A stretch of 64,000 nt of DNA from Streptomyces malaysiensis subsp. samsunensis (GTDB lineage: Bacteria; Actinomycetota; Actinomycetes; Streptomycetales; Streptomycetaceae), in assembly GCF_024519315.1 (NCBI RefSeq), contig NZ_JANIIC010000038.1, forward strand, positions 1 through 64,000, read 5' to 3'. Below, one piece after another: positions 16,031-26,455 of this stretch. A program made the translations under genes and the position numbers. Position 1 is the first letter of the stretch; the number at the start of each line of letters is the position of its first letter. The notes under the pieces were generated by a model that searched no databases, was not told the origin of the DNA, and saw only the letters and a program-made list of their open reading frames with translations.

Positions 16031-17215
16031 TTACGGAAGGTTGCGCGCCATCACGATGCGCTGCACCTGGTTGGTGCCCTCGTAGATCTGCGTGATCTTG
16101 GCGTCGCGCATCATCCGCTCGAGCGGGTAGTCGCGGGTGTAGCCGTAGCCGCCGAGGAGCTGGACGGCGTCGGTGGTGATCTCCATCGCGGCGTCGGAGG
16201 CGTAGCACTTGGCCGCGGCGCCGAAGAACGTCAGGTCCTCCTTGGCGCTCCCGGCGGACACCCGCTCGGACCTGGCCGCCGCCGCGTAGGTGAGCTGCCG
16301 GGCGGCCTCCAGCTTCATCGCCATGTCGGCGAGCATGAACTGGATGCCCTGGAAGTCGCCGATCGGCTTGCCGAACTGCTTGCGCTCCTTGACGTACCCC
16401 TTGGCGTAGTCGAGGGCGCCCTGGGCGATGCCGAGGGCCTGGGCGGCGATGGTGATCCGGGTGTGGTCGAGGGTCTTCATGGCGGTGGCGAAGCCGGTGC
16501 CCTCGGCGCCGATCATCCGGTCGGCGGGGATGCGGACGTTGTCGAGGTAGACCTCGCGGGTCGGGGAGCCCTTGATGCCGAGCTTCTTCTCGGGGGCGCC
16601 GAAGGACACGCCCTCGTCGGACTTCTCGACGACGAAGGCGGAGATGCCCTTGGAGCGCTTCTCGGGGTCGGTGACGGCCATCACCGTGTAGTACTCGGAG
16701 ACCCCGGCGTTGGTGATCCAGCGCTTGACGCCGTTGAGTACGTAGGTGTCGCCGTCGCGCACCGCCTTGGTCTTCATCCCCGCCGCGTCCGAGCCCGCGT
16801 CGGGCTCGGAGAGACAGTAGGAGAACATCGCGTCGCCCTTGGCGAGCGGGGCCAGGTACTTCTTCTTCAGCTCCTCGGAGCCGGAGAGGATGACCGGCAG
16901 CGAGCCCAGCTTGTTGACCGCCGGGATCAGGGAGGAGGAGGCGCAGACCCGGGCCACCTCCTCGATGACGATCACGGTGGCCAGCGCGTCCGCGCCCGAG
17001 CCGCCGTAGGACTCGGGGACGTGTACCGCGTGGAGATCGTTCGCGACCAGGGCGTCCAGCGCCTCCTGCGGGAAGCGGCCCTCCTCGTCGACCTCGGCGG
17101 CATAGGGGGCTATCTTCGCCTCGGCGAGAGAGCGGACGGCGTCACGGAGCATGTCGTGCTCCTCCGACGGCCGGTACAGGTCGAAGTCGTTCACCGAGGA
17201 CGCCAAGCCTCTCAC
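16031..17215 (-). CDS. acyl-CoA dehydrogenase
   Basis: A 394-residue protein of the usual length for the family. Signatures are CLSEPDAGSDAAGMKTKA (FAD-site motif), VLNGVKRWITNAG, ERKQFGKPIGDFQGIQF and YGYTRDYPLERMMRDAKITQ. The catalytic base is the Glu of IYEGTNQVQR. It carries out FAD-dependent alpha,beta-dehydrogenation of acyl-CoA; chain specificity cannot be read from the sequence. The listed GTG start has GGGGA almost touching it. A second GTG seven codons in (VNDFDLYRPSEEHD) is equally possible. Confidence 0.92.
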   Translation of the reverse strand: MRGLASSVNDFDLYRPSEEHDMLRDAVRSLAEAKIAPYAAEVDEEGRFPQEALDALVANDLHAVHVPESYGGSGADALATVIVIEEVARVCASSSLIPAVNKLGSLPVILSGSEELKKKYLAPLAKGDAMFSYCLSEPDAGSDAAGMKTKAVRDGDTYVLNGVKRWITNAGVSEYYTVMAVTDPEKRSKGISAFVVEKSDEGVSFGAPEKKLGIKGSPTREVYLDNVRIPADRMIGAEGTGFATAMKTLDHTRITIAAQALGIAQGALDYAKGYVKERKQFGKPIGDFQGIQFMLADMAMKLEAARQLTYAAAARSERVSAGSAKEDLTFFGAAAKCYASDAAMEITTDAVQLLGGYGYTRDYPLERMMRDAKITQIYEGTNQVQRIVMARNLP

Positions 17216-17369
17216 TCCCCAAAAGTGCTAACTACCGTTAAGTAACTGAATTCTAGGGGCGATGCCCCGGTAGGTATACGTGACCTACCTGACAGAGTCG
17301 GCTGAGCCGTCCCGCGGTCCCGACTATGCTCAGGCACCGCATCTGCGATCGACCGTTCTGGAGCACTGC

Positions 17370-18710
17370 ATGGCCCTCAAGATCACCGTGATCGGCACCG
17401 GATACCTCGGCGCCACCCACGCAGCGGCCATGGCGGAGCTCGGCTTCGAGGTGCTCGGCCTCGACGTCGTACCCGAGAAGATCGCGATGCTCACACAGGG
17501 CCGGGTGCCCATGTACGAGCCCGGCCTCGAGGATCTGCTGCGGCGCCATACCGCGGGGATCGAGGGCGCCACCGGGCGGCTGCGCTTCACCACCTCCTAC
17601 GAGGAGGCCGGGGAGTTCGGCGACATCCACTTCATCTGTGTGAACACCCCGCAGAAGCACGGCGAGTACGCATGTGACATGAGTTATGTGAACGCCGCGG
17701 TGGACTCGCTCGCCCCGCATCTGCGCCGCCCCGCGCTGGTCGTGGGCAAGTCCACGGTGCCGGTCGGCAGCGCCGACCTGCTCGCGGCCCGGCTGGCCGA
17801 GCTGGCCCCGGTGGGGGCGGACGCGGAGCTCGCCTGGAACCCGGAGTTCCTGCGCGAGGGGTTCGCCGTCCAGGACACCCTGCACCCGGACCGGATCGTG
17901 GTCGGCGTCGCCGGCGACCGGGCCGAGAAGCTGCTCCGCGAGGTGTACCAGACGCCCATCGGCGAGGGCTCGCCGTTCGTGGTGACCGACTTCCCGACCG
18001 CCGAGCTGGTGAAGGTCGCGGCCAACTCCTTCCTGGCCACCAAGATCTCCTTCATCAACGCCATGGCCGAGGTCTGCGAGGCGGCGGGCGGCGATGTGGT
18101 CAAGCTGGCCGAGGCCATCGGCTACGACGAGCGCATCGGCAAGAAGTTCCTGCGGGCCGGGATCGGCTTCGGCGGCGGCTGTCTGCCCAAGGACATCCGG
18201 GCCTTCATGGCGCGCGCCGGTGAACTCGGCGCCGACCAGGCGCTGACCTTCCTCCGCGAGGTCGACTCGATCAACATGCGGCGCCGCGGCCATATGGTCG
18301 AGCTGGCCCGCGAGGCCGTCGGCGGCAGCTTCCTCGGCAAGCGGGTCGCGGTGCTGGGCGCCACCTTCAAGCCCGACTCCGACGACGTCCGGGACTCCCC
18401 CGCGCTCAATGTGGCCGGCCAGATACAGCTCCAGGGCGCCCAGGTCACCGTCTTCGACCCCAAGGGCATGGCCAACGCCCGCGCCCTCTTCCCGACCCTC
18501 GCCTACGCGGCGAGCGCGGCCGAGGCGGCGGAGGGCGCCCATGCGGTGCTGCACCTCACCGAGTGGCGCGAGTTCCGCGAGCTGGACCCGGCGATCCTCG
18601 GGACCGTGGTCGCCGAGCGCCGCATCCTCGACGGGCGCAACGCCCTGGACCCCGACGTCTGGCGCGACGCCGGGTGGACCTACCGGGCGCTCGGCCGCCC
18701 GATGGCGTAA
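17370..18710 (+). CDS. ugd: UDP-glucose 6-dehydrogenase
   Basis: A 446-residue protein from the ATG at 17370, with GGAG upstream. The Rossmann motif is ITVIGTGYLGATHAA at residues 5-19. It also has CVNTPQ, KSTVPVGSAD, WNPEFLREG, the central ELVKVAANSFLATKISFINA and the catalytic Cys in FGGGCLPKDIRAF. The C-terminal domain holds LGATFKPDSDDVRDSPAL. It oxidises UDP-glucose to UDP-glucuronate with two NAD+, giving a precursor for wall or capsular uronic-acid polymers. That suits the LCP and glycosyltransferase genes upstream. It ends at a very strong terminator. Confidence 0.95.
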   Translation: MALKITVIGTGYLGATHAAAMAELGFEVLGLDVVPEKIAMLTQGRVPMYEPGLEDLLRRHTAGIEGATGRLRFTTSYEEAGEFGDIHFICVNTPQKHGEYACDMSYVNAAVDSLAPHLRRPALVVGKSTVPVGSADLLAARLAELAPVGADAELAWNPEFLREGFAVQDTLHPDRIVVGVAGDRAEKLLREVYQTPIGEGSPFVVTDFPTAELVKVAANSFLATKISFINAMAEVCEAAGGDVVKLAEAIGYDERIGKKFLRAGIGFGGGCLPKDIRAFMARAGELGADQALTFLREVDSINMRRRGHMVELAREAVGGSFLGKRVAVLGATFKPDSDDVRDSPALNVAGQIQLQGAQVTVFDPKGMANARALFPTLAYAASAAEAAEGAHAVLHLTEWREFRELDPAILGTVVAERRILDGRNALDPDVWRDAGWTYRALGRPMA

Positions 18711-18753
18711 CCGCCTCGCCCCTGCCGGACGAGGTCCGGCAGGGGCGAGGCGG
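18711..18753. terminator. perfect 19-bp bidirectional terminator
   Basis: CCGCCTCGCCCCTGCCGGA pairs perfectly with the downstream arm across a 5-base loop. It starts immediately after the ugd stop and serves the convergent dipeptidase gene as well. Confidence 0.88.
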
Positions 18754-18770
18754 TACGTGGCCGAACGGCC

Positions 18771-19964
<1,194 letters not shown>

Positions 19965-20039
19965 CTTGGCATTTTCGCCCCCGGGCGTGACGAAGTCACG
20001 TGTTGTGGGGGCGCCTGCGGCGGGCTTGCCCCCACCCCG

Positions 20040-20165
20040 CCCCTTCCCGGAACTTGGGGCTCCGCCCCCAGGCCCCCGCCGGGGCTCCGCCCCTGGACCC
20101 CGCTCCTCAAACGCCGGAGGGGCTGGGGTTGCTCCTCAAACGCCGGAGGGGCTGGAAATTCCCGG
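20040..20165. repeat. Streptomyces-type extragenic repeat cluster
   Basis: This G+C-rich stretch upstream of the dipeptidase start and downstream of purE has two copies of CTCAAACGCCGGAGGGGCTGG and several GGGGCTCCGCCCC elements. It is related to the repeat at 1-80 of the window. No gene is visible in it. Confidence 0.65.
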
Positions 20166-20179
20166 AGGGGCTGGCTGGT

Positions 20180-20704
20180 TCAGTGGCCGAAGCCGAAGGA
20201 TCCCGCGCCGTTCGCCTTGGCTCGCAGGCGCTTGCCCTTTTCCGTGGCCTGGGTGTTGAGCTCGTTCTGGAACTCGCGCATCTTGGCCTGGAGTCCGGGG
20301 TCGTGGGCGGCCAGGATCCGGGCGGCGAGCAGGCCCGCGTTGCGGGCGCCGCCCACGGAGACGGTGGCCACCGGCACGCCCGCGGGCATCTGGACGATCG
20401 ACAGCAGGGAGTCCATGCCGTCGAGGTACTTCAGCGGTACGGGCACCCCGATCACCGGCAGCGGGGTGACGGACGCGAGCATGCCGGGGAGGTGGGCGGC
20501 GCCGCCCGCGCCCGCGATGATCGCCTTGAGGCCGCGGTCCGCCGCGTTCTCCCCGTAGGCGACCATCTCGCGCGGCATGCGGTGTGCCGAGACGACATCC
20601 ACCTCGTAGGGGACCTCGAACTCGTCGAGGGCCTTGGCCGCTTCTTCCATGACGGGCCAGTCGGAGTCGGAGCCCATGACGATGCCGATCACAGGAGCGC
20701 TCAT
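20180..20704 (-). CDS. purE: 5-(carboxyamino)imidazole ribonucleotide mutase PurE
   Basis: 174 residues from the ATG at 20704, whose first bases overlap the purK stop (ATGA). Typical PurE segments are IGIVMGSDSDWPVMEEAA, SAHRMPREM (catalytic His), IAGAGGAAHLPGM and PVPLKYLDGMDSLLSIVQMP. It converts N5-CAIR to CAIR in purine synthesis. The four-base overlap implies translational coupling to purK. Confidence 0.97.
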   Translation of the reverse strand: MSAPVIGIVMGSDSDWPVMEEAAKALDEFEVPYEVDVVSAHRMPREMVAYGENAADRGLKAIIAGAGGAAHLPGMLASVTPLPVIGVPVPLKYLDGMDSLLSIVQMPAGVPVATVSVGGARNAGLLAARILAAHDPGLQAKMREFQNELNTQATEKGKRLRAKANGAGSFGFGH

Positions 20705-21843
20705 TCGGTGATGGTCCCTCGGAGGTAGTCGGCGGCGTGGCGGCCGCGCTCGCGCACATCCGCCAGGTCGTCGCCGTAGGTGTTGACGTGGCCGACCTTG
20801 CGCCCGGGCTTCACGTCCTTGCCATACATATGGATCTTGAGCGCCGGGTCGCGCGCCATGCAGTGCAGGTAGGCCGCGTACATATCGGGGTAGTCGCCGC
20901 CGAGCACATTGGTCATCACGGTCCACGGCGCACGCGGCCTGGGGTCGCCGAGCGGCAGGTCCAGCACGGCCCGTACATGGTTGGCGAACTGGGAGGTGAC
21001 GGCGCCGTCCTGGGTCCAGTGACCGGAGTTGTGGGGGCGCATCGCCAGCTCGTTGACCAGCAGCCGGCCGTCGCGGGTCTCGAACAGCTCGACCGCGAGA
21101 TGGCCGACCACCCCGAGCTCCGCCGCGATCTTCAGAGCCATCTCCTGCGCCTGGCCGGACAGCTCCTCGGAGAGGCCGGGGGCCGGGGCGATCACGGTGT
21201 CGCAGACCCCGTTCACCTGGATCGACTCCACGACGGGGTAGGCGACGGCCTGGCCGTGCGGGGACCGTACGACATTGGCGGCGAGCTCACGGGCGAAGTC
21301 GACCATTTCCTCGGCGAGGACGGGCACCCCCGCGCGGAACGGCTCGGCCGCCTCCGCCACACCGCGGACCACCCACACGCCCTTGCCGTCGTAGCCGCCG
21401 CGCACCGTCTTGAGGACGACCGGATAGCCATCGCCCTCCTCCTCGGCGAATCGCGCGACGTCCTCGGGGTCGGTCACGATGCGGTGGCGGGGGCACGGCA
21501 CACCGGCGTTCCGCAGCCGCTCGCGCATCACACCCTTGTCCTGAGCGTGCAACAGCGCCTCGACTCCGGGGCGGATGACCACGCCATCCGCTTCCAGGGC
21601 GCGCAGATGCTCGGCCGGGACATGCTCATGATCGAAGGTGACCACATCACAGCCTTGTGCGAACGCACGAAGGGTGGCCAGGTCGCGGTAGTCGCCGATG
21701 ACGACATCGCTGACCACCTGGGCCGCCGAATCCTGCGGGGTGTCACTGAGCAGCTTGAACCTGATACCGAGGGGGATGCCCGCCTCATGGGTCATACGGG
21801 CGAGCTGGCCGCCACCGACCATGCCGACTACCGGGAATGTCAC
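20701..21843 (-). CDS. purK: 5-(carboxyamino)imidazole ribonucleotide synthase PurK
   Basis: 380 residues from the GTG at 21843 (VTFPVVGMVGGGQLARM). The longer frame upstream crosses the divergent promoter region and has no family match. It is an ATP-grasp enzyme: GGGQLARMTHEAG, TFDHEHVPAEHL, VVLKTVRGGYDGKGVWVV (ATP loop), EMVDFARELA and ELAMRPHNSGHWT. It carboxylates AIR to N5-CAIR with ATP and bicarbonate. It is the first gene of the purK-purE pair and is divergent from the GtrA gene. Confidence 0.97.
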   Translation of the reverse strand: MTFPVVGMVGGGQLARMTHEAGIPLGIRFKLLSDTPQDSAAQVVSDVVIGDYRDLATLRAFAQGCDVVTFDHEHVPAEHLRALEADGVVIRPGVEALLHAQDKGVMRERLRNAGVPCPRHRIVTDPEDVARFAEEEGDGYPVVLKTVRGGYDGKGVWVVRGVAEAAEPFRAGVPVLAEEMVDFARELAANVVRSPHGQAVAYPVVESIQVNGVCDTVIAPAPGLSEELSGQAQEMALKIAAELGVVGHLAVELFETRDGRLLVNELAMRPHNSGHWTQDGAVTSQFANHVRAVLDLPLGDPRPRAPWTVMTNVLGGDYPDMYAAYLHCMARDPALKIHMYGKDVKPGRKVGHVNTYGDDLADVRERGRHAADYLRGTITE

Positions 21844-22002
21844 CCTCCCAGGGTAACTTCCCCCTTCGACCGGCCCTGACCTGCGTTGGAGGAACCTCCA
21901 GACATTCCCGCCGGGCCGCGATCGCGGTCTGGAGAGCGGGGGGCACGGCCGCTGGTTAGCATGGAGTGATTGACGCCGACAGGACGGGGCTGAACGATCA
22001 CC

Positions 22003-22533
22003 ATGAGTGAACGGAGCACACTCGGTGGGCTGCGCGCCCAGATGGGGCAACTGGCCCGCGAGATCGCGAAGTTCGGGGTGGTCGGCGGTGCCGGCGTCTT
22101 CGTCAATCTCGCGGTGTTCAACCTGGTGCGCAGCGTCACCGAACTGCCCGTGGTGCGGGCCAGCATCGTGGCCACGGTGGTCGCCACCGGCTTCAACTAC
22201 CTGGGATATCGGTACTTCACCTACCGGGACCGCGACAAGCAGGGCCGCACCAAGGAACTCAGCCTCTTTCTGCTGTTCAGCGCCATCGGCCTGATCATCG
22301 AGAACGGTGTGCTCTACAGCGCCACCTACGGCTTCGGATGGGACAGCTCGCTCCAGAGCAATGTGTTCAAGTTCCTCGGCATCGGCCTGGGCACCCTCTT
22401 CCGCTTCTGGTCCTACCGGACCTGGGTGTTCCAGACGCTGCCCGCGCGGGATGCCGTCGAGCGCGCGGAAGCCTTTCTGTCCGAGGCGCCGCCCGCCCAG
22501 GCCAACCGCCGAACGCAGCCGGTCAGAAAGTAG
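22003..22533 (+). CDS. GtrA family membrane protein
   Basis: A 176-residue protein with four predicted membrane helices between residues about 20 and 145. GtrA marks are FGVVGGAGVFVNLAVFNLV at the first helix, NYLGYRYFTYRDRDK in the first loop, LFSAIGLIIENGVLY, and a final helix with LFRFWSYRTWVFQ. Family members take part in moving undecaprenyl-linked sugars or in related surface-polysaccharide steps. The gene is divergent from purK. Confidence 0.88.
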   Translation: MSERSTLGGLRAQMGQLAREIAKFGVVGGAGVFVNLAVFNLVRSVTELPVVRASIVATVVATGFNYLGYRYFTYRDRDKQGRTKELSLFLLFSAIGLIIENGVLYSATYGFGWDSSLQSNVFKFLGIGLGTLFRFWSYRTWVFQTLPARDAVERAEAFLSEAPPAQANRRTQPVRK

Positions 22534-22575
22534 CGCGGTGGCGAGGTAGCGCCCGGCCGCGCGGTTCAGGGCCGC

Positions 22576-23826
22576 TCAGGAGCCCGAGGCGTCCTCGGCC
22601 TCGCGGCTGAGGAAGAGCGCGAACACCGGCGGATGCTGCTGAAGCAGCTCCAGCCGGCCGCCGTCCGCCTCCGCCAGATCCCGTGCCACGGCGAGCCCCA
22701 GCCCGGTGGAGTTCCGGCCGCTGACCGTCCGCTCGAAGACCCGCGCCCCCAGGTCGGGCGAGACCCCCGGCCCCTCGTCGGAGACCTCCACCACGGCCTG
22801 GTTGCCGGTGACCCGGGTACGCAGCGCGACCGTACCGTCACCGTGCATCAGCGAGTTCTCGATCAGCGTGGCCAGCACCTGGGCGACCGCGCCCGGGGTG
22901 CCCACCGCGCGCAGCCCCTTCTTGCCCGAGCGCACGATGGCGCGGCCCTCGCTGCGCGAGGCCGGGCGCCACTCCTCGATCTGCTGCTTGACGACCTCGT
23001 CCAGGTCGAAGGCGACCGCGGAGCCGCTGCGCGGATCGCGTGAATTGGTCAGCAGCCGCTGGACGACATCGGTGAGCCGCTCCACCTGGCCCAGCGCGAT
23101 CGTCGCCTCCTCCTTGACCGTCTCCGGGTCGTCGGTGAGCGTGATCTCCTCCAGCCGCATCGACAGCGCGGTCAGCGGCGTACGGAGCTGATGGGAGGCG
23201 TCGGCGGCCAGCCGCCGCTCGGCGGTGAGCATCCGGGCGATGCGCTCGGCGCTCGCGTCCAGGACATCGGCGACCCGGTCCAGCTCCGGCACCCCGTAGC
23301 GCCGGTGGCGCGGCCGGGGGTCCCCGGAGCCCAGCCGCTCCGCGGTCTCCGCGAGATCGGTGAGCGGGGCGGAGAGCCGGTGCGCCTGGCGCACGGCGAG
23401 GGCGACCGCGGCGAGCACGGCCAGCAGCGCGACCGCGAGGATGATCAGCATGGTGCGGCCGATCTCGCGGCTCACCGTGGAGCGGGACGCCTCGACCCGT
23501 ACGACCTCGCCCTGCTCACCCGTCTCCTTGGCGGAGATGACACTGCCCGTGGGGCGCTTGCCGATCTCCACAGTGCGGTGGTCGGGCATCCTGATCACGG
23601 CGTAGCGGCCGGGCTCGATCTGCTCGCGCAGCACCCGGGGGGTGACCCCCTCGCCGCCCAGCAGCCTGCTGTCGACGATGCTGACCAGGCGCACGGCGTC
23701 GGAGCTCACGCTCTCCTGGGCGCTGTTCTCGATGGTCCGCGTCTCCACGATCACCAGCGACAGGCCGAAGACCGCGATGACGACGAGCACCACGGCGAGC
23801 GTGGAGTTGATCAAGCGACGGCGCAT
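22576..23826 (-). CDS. two-component sensor histidine kinase
   Basis: A 416-residue protein. One transmembrane helix at residues about 7-27, an extracytoplasmic sensor of roughly 100 residues, a second helix (MLIILAVALLAVLAAVALAV) and a HAMP region are followed by the dimerisation domain with phospho-accepting His in DASHQLRTPLTAL. The ATPase boxes are N (LIENSLMHG), G1 (DEGPGVSPD) and G2 (STGLGLAVARDLAEADGG). It lies 40 bases downstream of its response regulator gene on the same strand. The signal is unknown. Confidence 0.94.
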   Translation of the reverse strand: MRRRLINSTLAVVLVVIAVFGLSLVIVETRTIENSAQESVSSDAVRLVSIVDSRLLGGEGVTPRVLREQIEPGRYAVIRMPDHRTVEIGKRPTGSVISAKETGEQGEVVRVEASRSTVSREIGRTMLIILAVALLAVLAAVALAVRQAHRLSAPLTDLAETAERLGSGDPRPRHRRYGVPELDRVADVLDASAERIARMLTAERRLAADASHQLRTPLTALSMRLEEITLTDDPETVKEEATIALGQVERLTDVVQRLLTNSRDPRSGSAVAFDLDEVVKQQIEEWRPASRSEGRAIVRSGKKGLRAVGTPGAVAQVLATLIENSLMHGDGTVALRTRVTGNQAVVEVSDEGPGVSPDLGARVFERTVSGRNSTGLGLAVARDLAEADGGRLELLQQHPPVFALFLSREAEDASGS

Positions 23827-23866
23827 TGCCCTACCGTGTCAGCCCTGGTCAGCTTTCTCAGCCTTC

Positions 23867-24547
23867 TCAGCTTTTCTCGAATCTGAAACCGACGCCCCGG
23901 ACGGTGGCGATGTAGCGGGGGTTGGCCGCGTCGTCACCGAGCTTCTTGCGCAGCCAGGAGATGTGCATGTCGAGGGTCTTGGTGGAGGACCACCAGGTGG
24001 TGTCCCACACCTCGCGCATCAGCTGATCGCGGGTGACGACCCGCCCGGCGTCCCGGACCAGGACCCGCAGCAGATCGAACTCCTTGGCGGTCAGCTGGAG
24101 CTCCTCGTCGCCCATCCAGGCGCGGTGCGACTCGACATCGATCCGCACCCCGTGGGTGGCCGGCTGCTGTTGCTGCGTCTCGACGGCACCGCGCCGCAGC
24201 AGCGCCCGCACCCGGGCGAGCAGCTCGGCGAGCCGGAACGGCTTGGTGACGTAGTCGTCGGCGCCGGCGTCCAGGCCGACCACCGTGTCCACCTCGTCCG
24301 CGCGGGCCGTGAGCACCAGCACCGGAAAGCCATGGCCCTCCGTACGGAGCCGGCGACAGACCTCGAGCCCGTCCATCCCGGGCAGGCCGAGGTCGAGGAC
24401 GAGCAGGTCGACGCCCCCTTGCAGACCGGCGTCGAGCGCGGTGGGTCCGTCCTCGCGCACCTCGACCTCGTACCCCTCGCGGCGCAGGGCGCGAGCGAGC
24501 GGCTCCGAGATGGATGCGTCATCCTCGGCGAGCAGTACTCGGGTCAT
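23867..24547 (-). CDS. OmpR-family response regulator
   Basis: 226 residues from the ATG at 24547. The receiver domain has the acidic pair in LLAEDDAS, the phospho-Asp in VLDLGLPGMDG, the Thr in VLTARADE and the Lys in DYVTKPF. The C-terminal winged helix runs from residue about 130 (LQLTAKEFDLLRVLVRDAG to RGVGFRFEKS). It is the first gene of the regulator-kinase operon and is divergent from the POT transporter gene, a plausible target. Confidence 0.95.
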   Translation of the reverse strand: MTRVLLAEDDASISEPLARALRREGYEVEVREDGPTALDAGLQGGVDLLVLDLGLPGMDGLEVCRRLRTEGHGFPVLVLTARADEVDTVVGLDAGADDYVTKPFRLAELLARVRALLRRGAVETQQQQPATHGVRIDVESHRAWMGDEELQLTAKEFDLLRVLVRDAGRVVTRDQLMREVWDTTWWSSTKTLDMHISWLRKKLGDDAANPRYIATVRGVGFRFEKS

Positions 24548-24874
24548 GGGGGTGATGGTAGTCCGCCGAGGTCGGGGCACGGGGCGCGTACGGTGCGACG
24601 AACGGAGCACGAAAGGTTGCACACCCCCGCCCGTGAGGTATCTCTCACCGTCCCCAAGAGTGTCAAGAACGTGTCGTATGGTGAAACAACGTCTGTAGCA
24701 CTCCTCCGGGACCTTTGGTGGCGATGGTGCACCCAAAGGTCTCTGTCATGTCCGGAGCGGGACGGGGCCGGCACAACCGGCCCGGCCACGCCCGGCCGCT
24801 CAGTCGCTCAGCCATCCCCCCAGGGCGCTGGCCCCGCCTGGCAGCGCTCTCTGAGCACACAAGGAAACACCACC
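24548..24874. promoter_or_regulatory. divergent regulatory region between the response regulator and POT transporter
   Basis: This 327-base gap has no gene. A 9-bp inverted repeat, GACCTTTGG with CCAAAGGTC, spans 24710-24741 in the presumed leader of the transporter gene. It could be an operator or an RNA hairpin. GTATGGTG at about 24675 may be part of a -10 element. AAGGAA at 24861 is the likely ribosome binding site of the transporter. Confidence 0.45.
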
Positions 24875-26401
24875 ATGGCGTCCAGCCTGACGAAGGGCGC
24901 CACCGCGCAGGGGACCCCTGCCGGCGGCAAGACCTTCTTCGGCCACCCCCGGGGCCTGGCCACTCTCTTCATGATCGAGATGTGGGAGCGGTTCAGCTTC
25001 TACGGCATGCGGGCCCTTCTCGTCGTCTATCTGATCTCCGGTGGCCCCGACGCCAAGGTCGGCGGACAGGGCGGCGGCCTCGGGATGACCGAGGGCAACG
25101 CGGTGGCCATCTACTCGGTGTATCTGGCCATGGTCTATCTGCTGGCCATGCCGGGCGGCTGGTTCGGCGACCGGGTCTGGGGTCCCCGCAAGACGGTGGT
25201 GATCGCCTCCGGGATCGTCATGGCCGGGCATCTGGCGCTCTCCGTCCCCGGCCAGGCGACCTTCTTCGCCGGTCTCGGCCTGGTGGCGCTCGGCTCCGGT
25301 CTGATCAAGGCCAATATCTCGACGATGGTGGGCCAGCTCTACGACGGTCCGCAGGACCCGCGCCGGGACGGCGGCTTCACCATCTTCTACATCGGCATCA
25401 ACCTCGGTGCCTTCGCCGCCCCGCTGGTGATCGGCACCGTCGGCCAGTCCTACAACTGGCACCTGGGCTTCGCGCTCGCCGCACTGGGCATGGCGCTGGG
25501 TCTGGCGCAGTTCCTGATCGGCACCCGCCATCTGAACGCGGAGAGCAGCGTCGTCCCGACCCCGCTGGCGGCCGAGGAGCGCCGCGGCTGGCTGCGCAAG
25601 GCGATGATCTGGCTGATCGTCGCCGCGGTCTTCTACACCGGCGTGGTGCTCAGCGGCAGTTGGACCCTCAACTGGGTGCTGATCCCGATCACCATCCTGG
25701 GCCTGATCATCCCGACCGGGGTGCTGATCCGGATCAAGCGCGACCGGGAGCTCTCGGCGGTCGAGCAGACCAAGGTGAGCGGCTACATCTGGTTCTTCGT
25801 GGCCGCCGCGGTGTTCTGGATGATCTACGACCAGGGCGGTTCGACGATGTCGGCCTTCGCCGACTCCAAGACCGCGGACACGATCTTCGGGCTGCACTTC
25901 CCGTCGTCGTGGTTCCAGTCGGTCAACCCGCTGATGATCATGGCGCTGGCCCCGGTCTTCGCCTGGATGTGGCTGTGGCTGGCGCGGCGTGACCGGGAGC
26001 CGAACACCACGCTGAAGTTCGCGATGGCCCTGGTCCTGGTCGGTGCCTCGTTCTTCGTCTTCGTCGTGCCGATGGGCATGGCCCAGGACGGCACCAAGGT
26101 CAGCCCGCTGTGGCTGGTGTCGATCTACATGATCCAGACGATGGGCGAGCTGTGCCTCTCGCCGGTCGGCCTGTCGGTGACCACCAAGATGGCGCCGGCG
26201 AAGTACGCCAGCCAGATGATGGGCGTGTGGTTCCTGGCGGTGACCGCGGGCGACTGTGTCACCGGGCTGCTGTCCATCGCCGGGGTCGATCTGAGCGGGG
26301 TCGGGGTGATCGCGCTGGAGGCCGCCTTGGCGGCGCTCGCGGGCTTCGCGGTCTTCATGTACCGCAAGAAGGTCGTGGCGTTGATGGCCGACGTGCGCTG
26401 A
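24875..26401 (+). CDS. POT/PTR family proton-dependent oligopeptide transporter
   Basis: 508 residues from the ATG at 24875. The frame is open for 411 codons upstream, but those codons lie antisense to the two-component genes. It has 12-14 predicted membrane helices. Family signatures are EMWERFSFYGMRALLVVYL near residue 32 (ExxERFxYYG motif), GGWFGDRVWG, GSGLIKANISTMVGQLY and FYIGINLGAFAAPL. The expected role is proton-coupled uptake of di- and tripeptides through the membrane. It ends at a strong terminator followed by a tandem hairpin array. Confidence 0.94.
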   Translation: MASSLTKGATAQGTPAGGKTFFGHPRGLATLFMIEMWERFSFYGMRALLVVYLISGGPDAKVGGQGGGLGMTEGNAVAIYSVYLAMVYLLAMPGGWFGDRVWGPRKTVVIASGIVMAGHLALSVPGQATFFAGLGLVALGSGLIKANISTMVGQLYDGPQDPRRDGGFTIFYIGINLGAFAAPLVIGTVGQSYNWHLGFALAALGMALGLAQFLIGTRHLNAESSVVPTPLAAEERRGWLRKAMIWLIVAAVFYTGVVLSGSWTLNWVLIPITILGLIIPTGVLIRIKRDRELSAVEQTKVSGYIWFFVAAAVFWMIYDQGGSTMSAFADSKTADTIFGLHFPSSWFQSVNPLMIMALAPVFAWMWLWLARRDREPNTTLKFAMALVLVGASFFVFVVPMGMAQDGTKVSPLWLVSIYMIQTMGELCLSPVGLSVTTKMAPAKYASQMMGVWFLAVTAGDCVTGLLSIAGVDLSGVGVIALEAALAALAGFAVFMYRKKVVALMADVR

Positions 26402-26417
26402 CGTCCCTGGAGGCCAC

Positions 26418-26455
26418 GAAGGGGCCCGGCGCGGGAGGTCCGCGCCGGGCCCTTC
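26418..26455. terminator. terminator after the POT transporter gene
   Basis: GAAGGGGCCCGGCGCGG pairs with a complementary arm (one bulge) across GAGGT, 16 bases past the stop codon. Confidence 0.82.

Noticed and set aside
23642..24874. Long open frame upstream of the POT transporter start
   Set aside because: It is antisense to the histidine kinase and response regulator genes. The ATG at 24875 with AAGGAA upstream begins the known family match.
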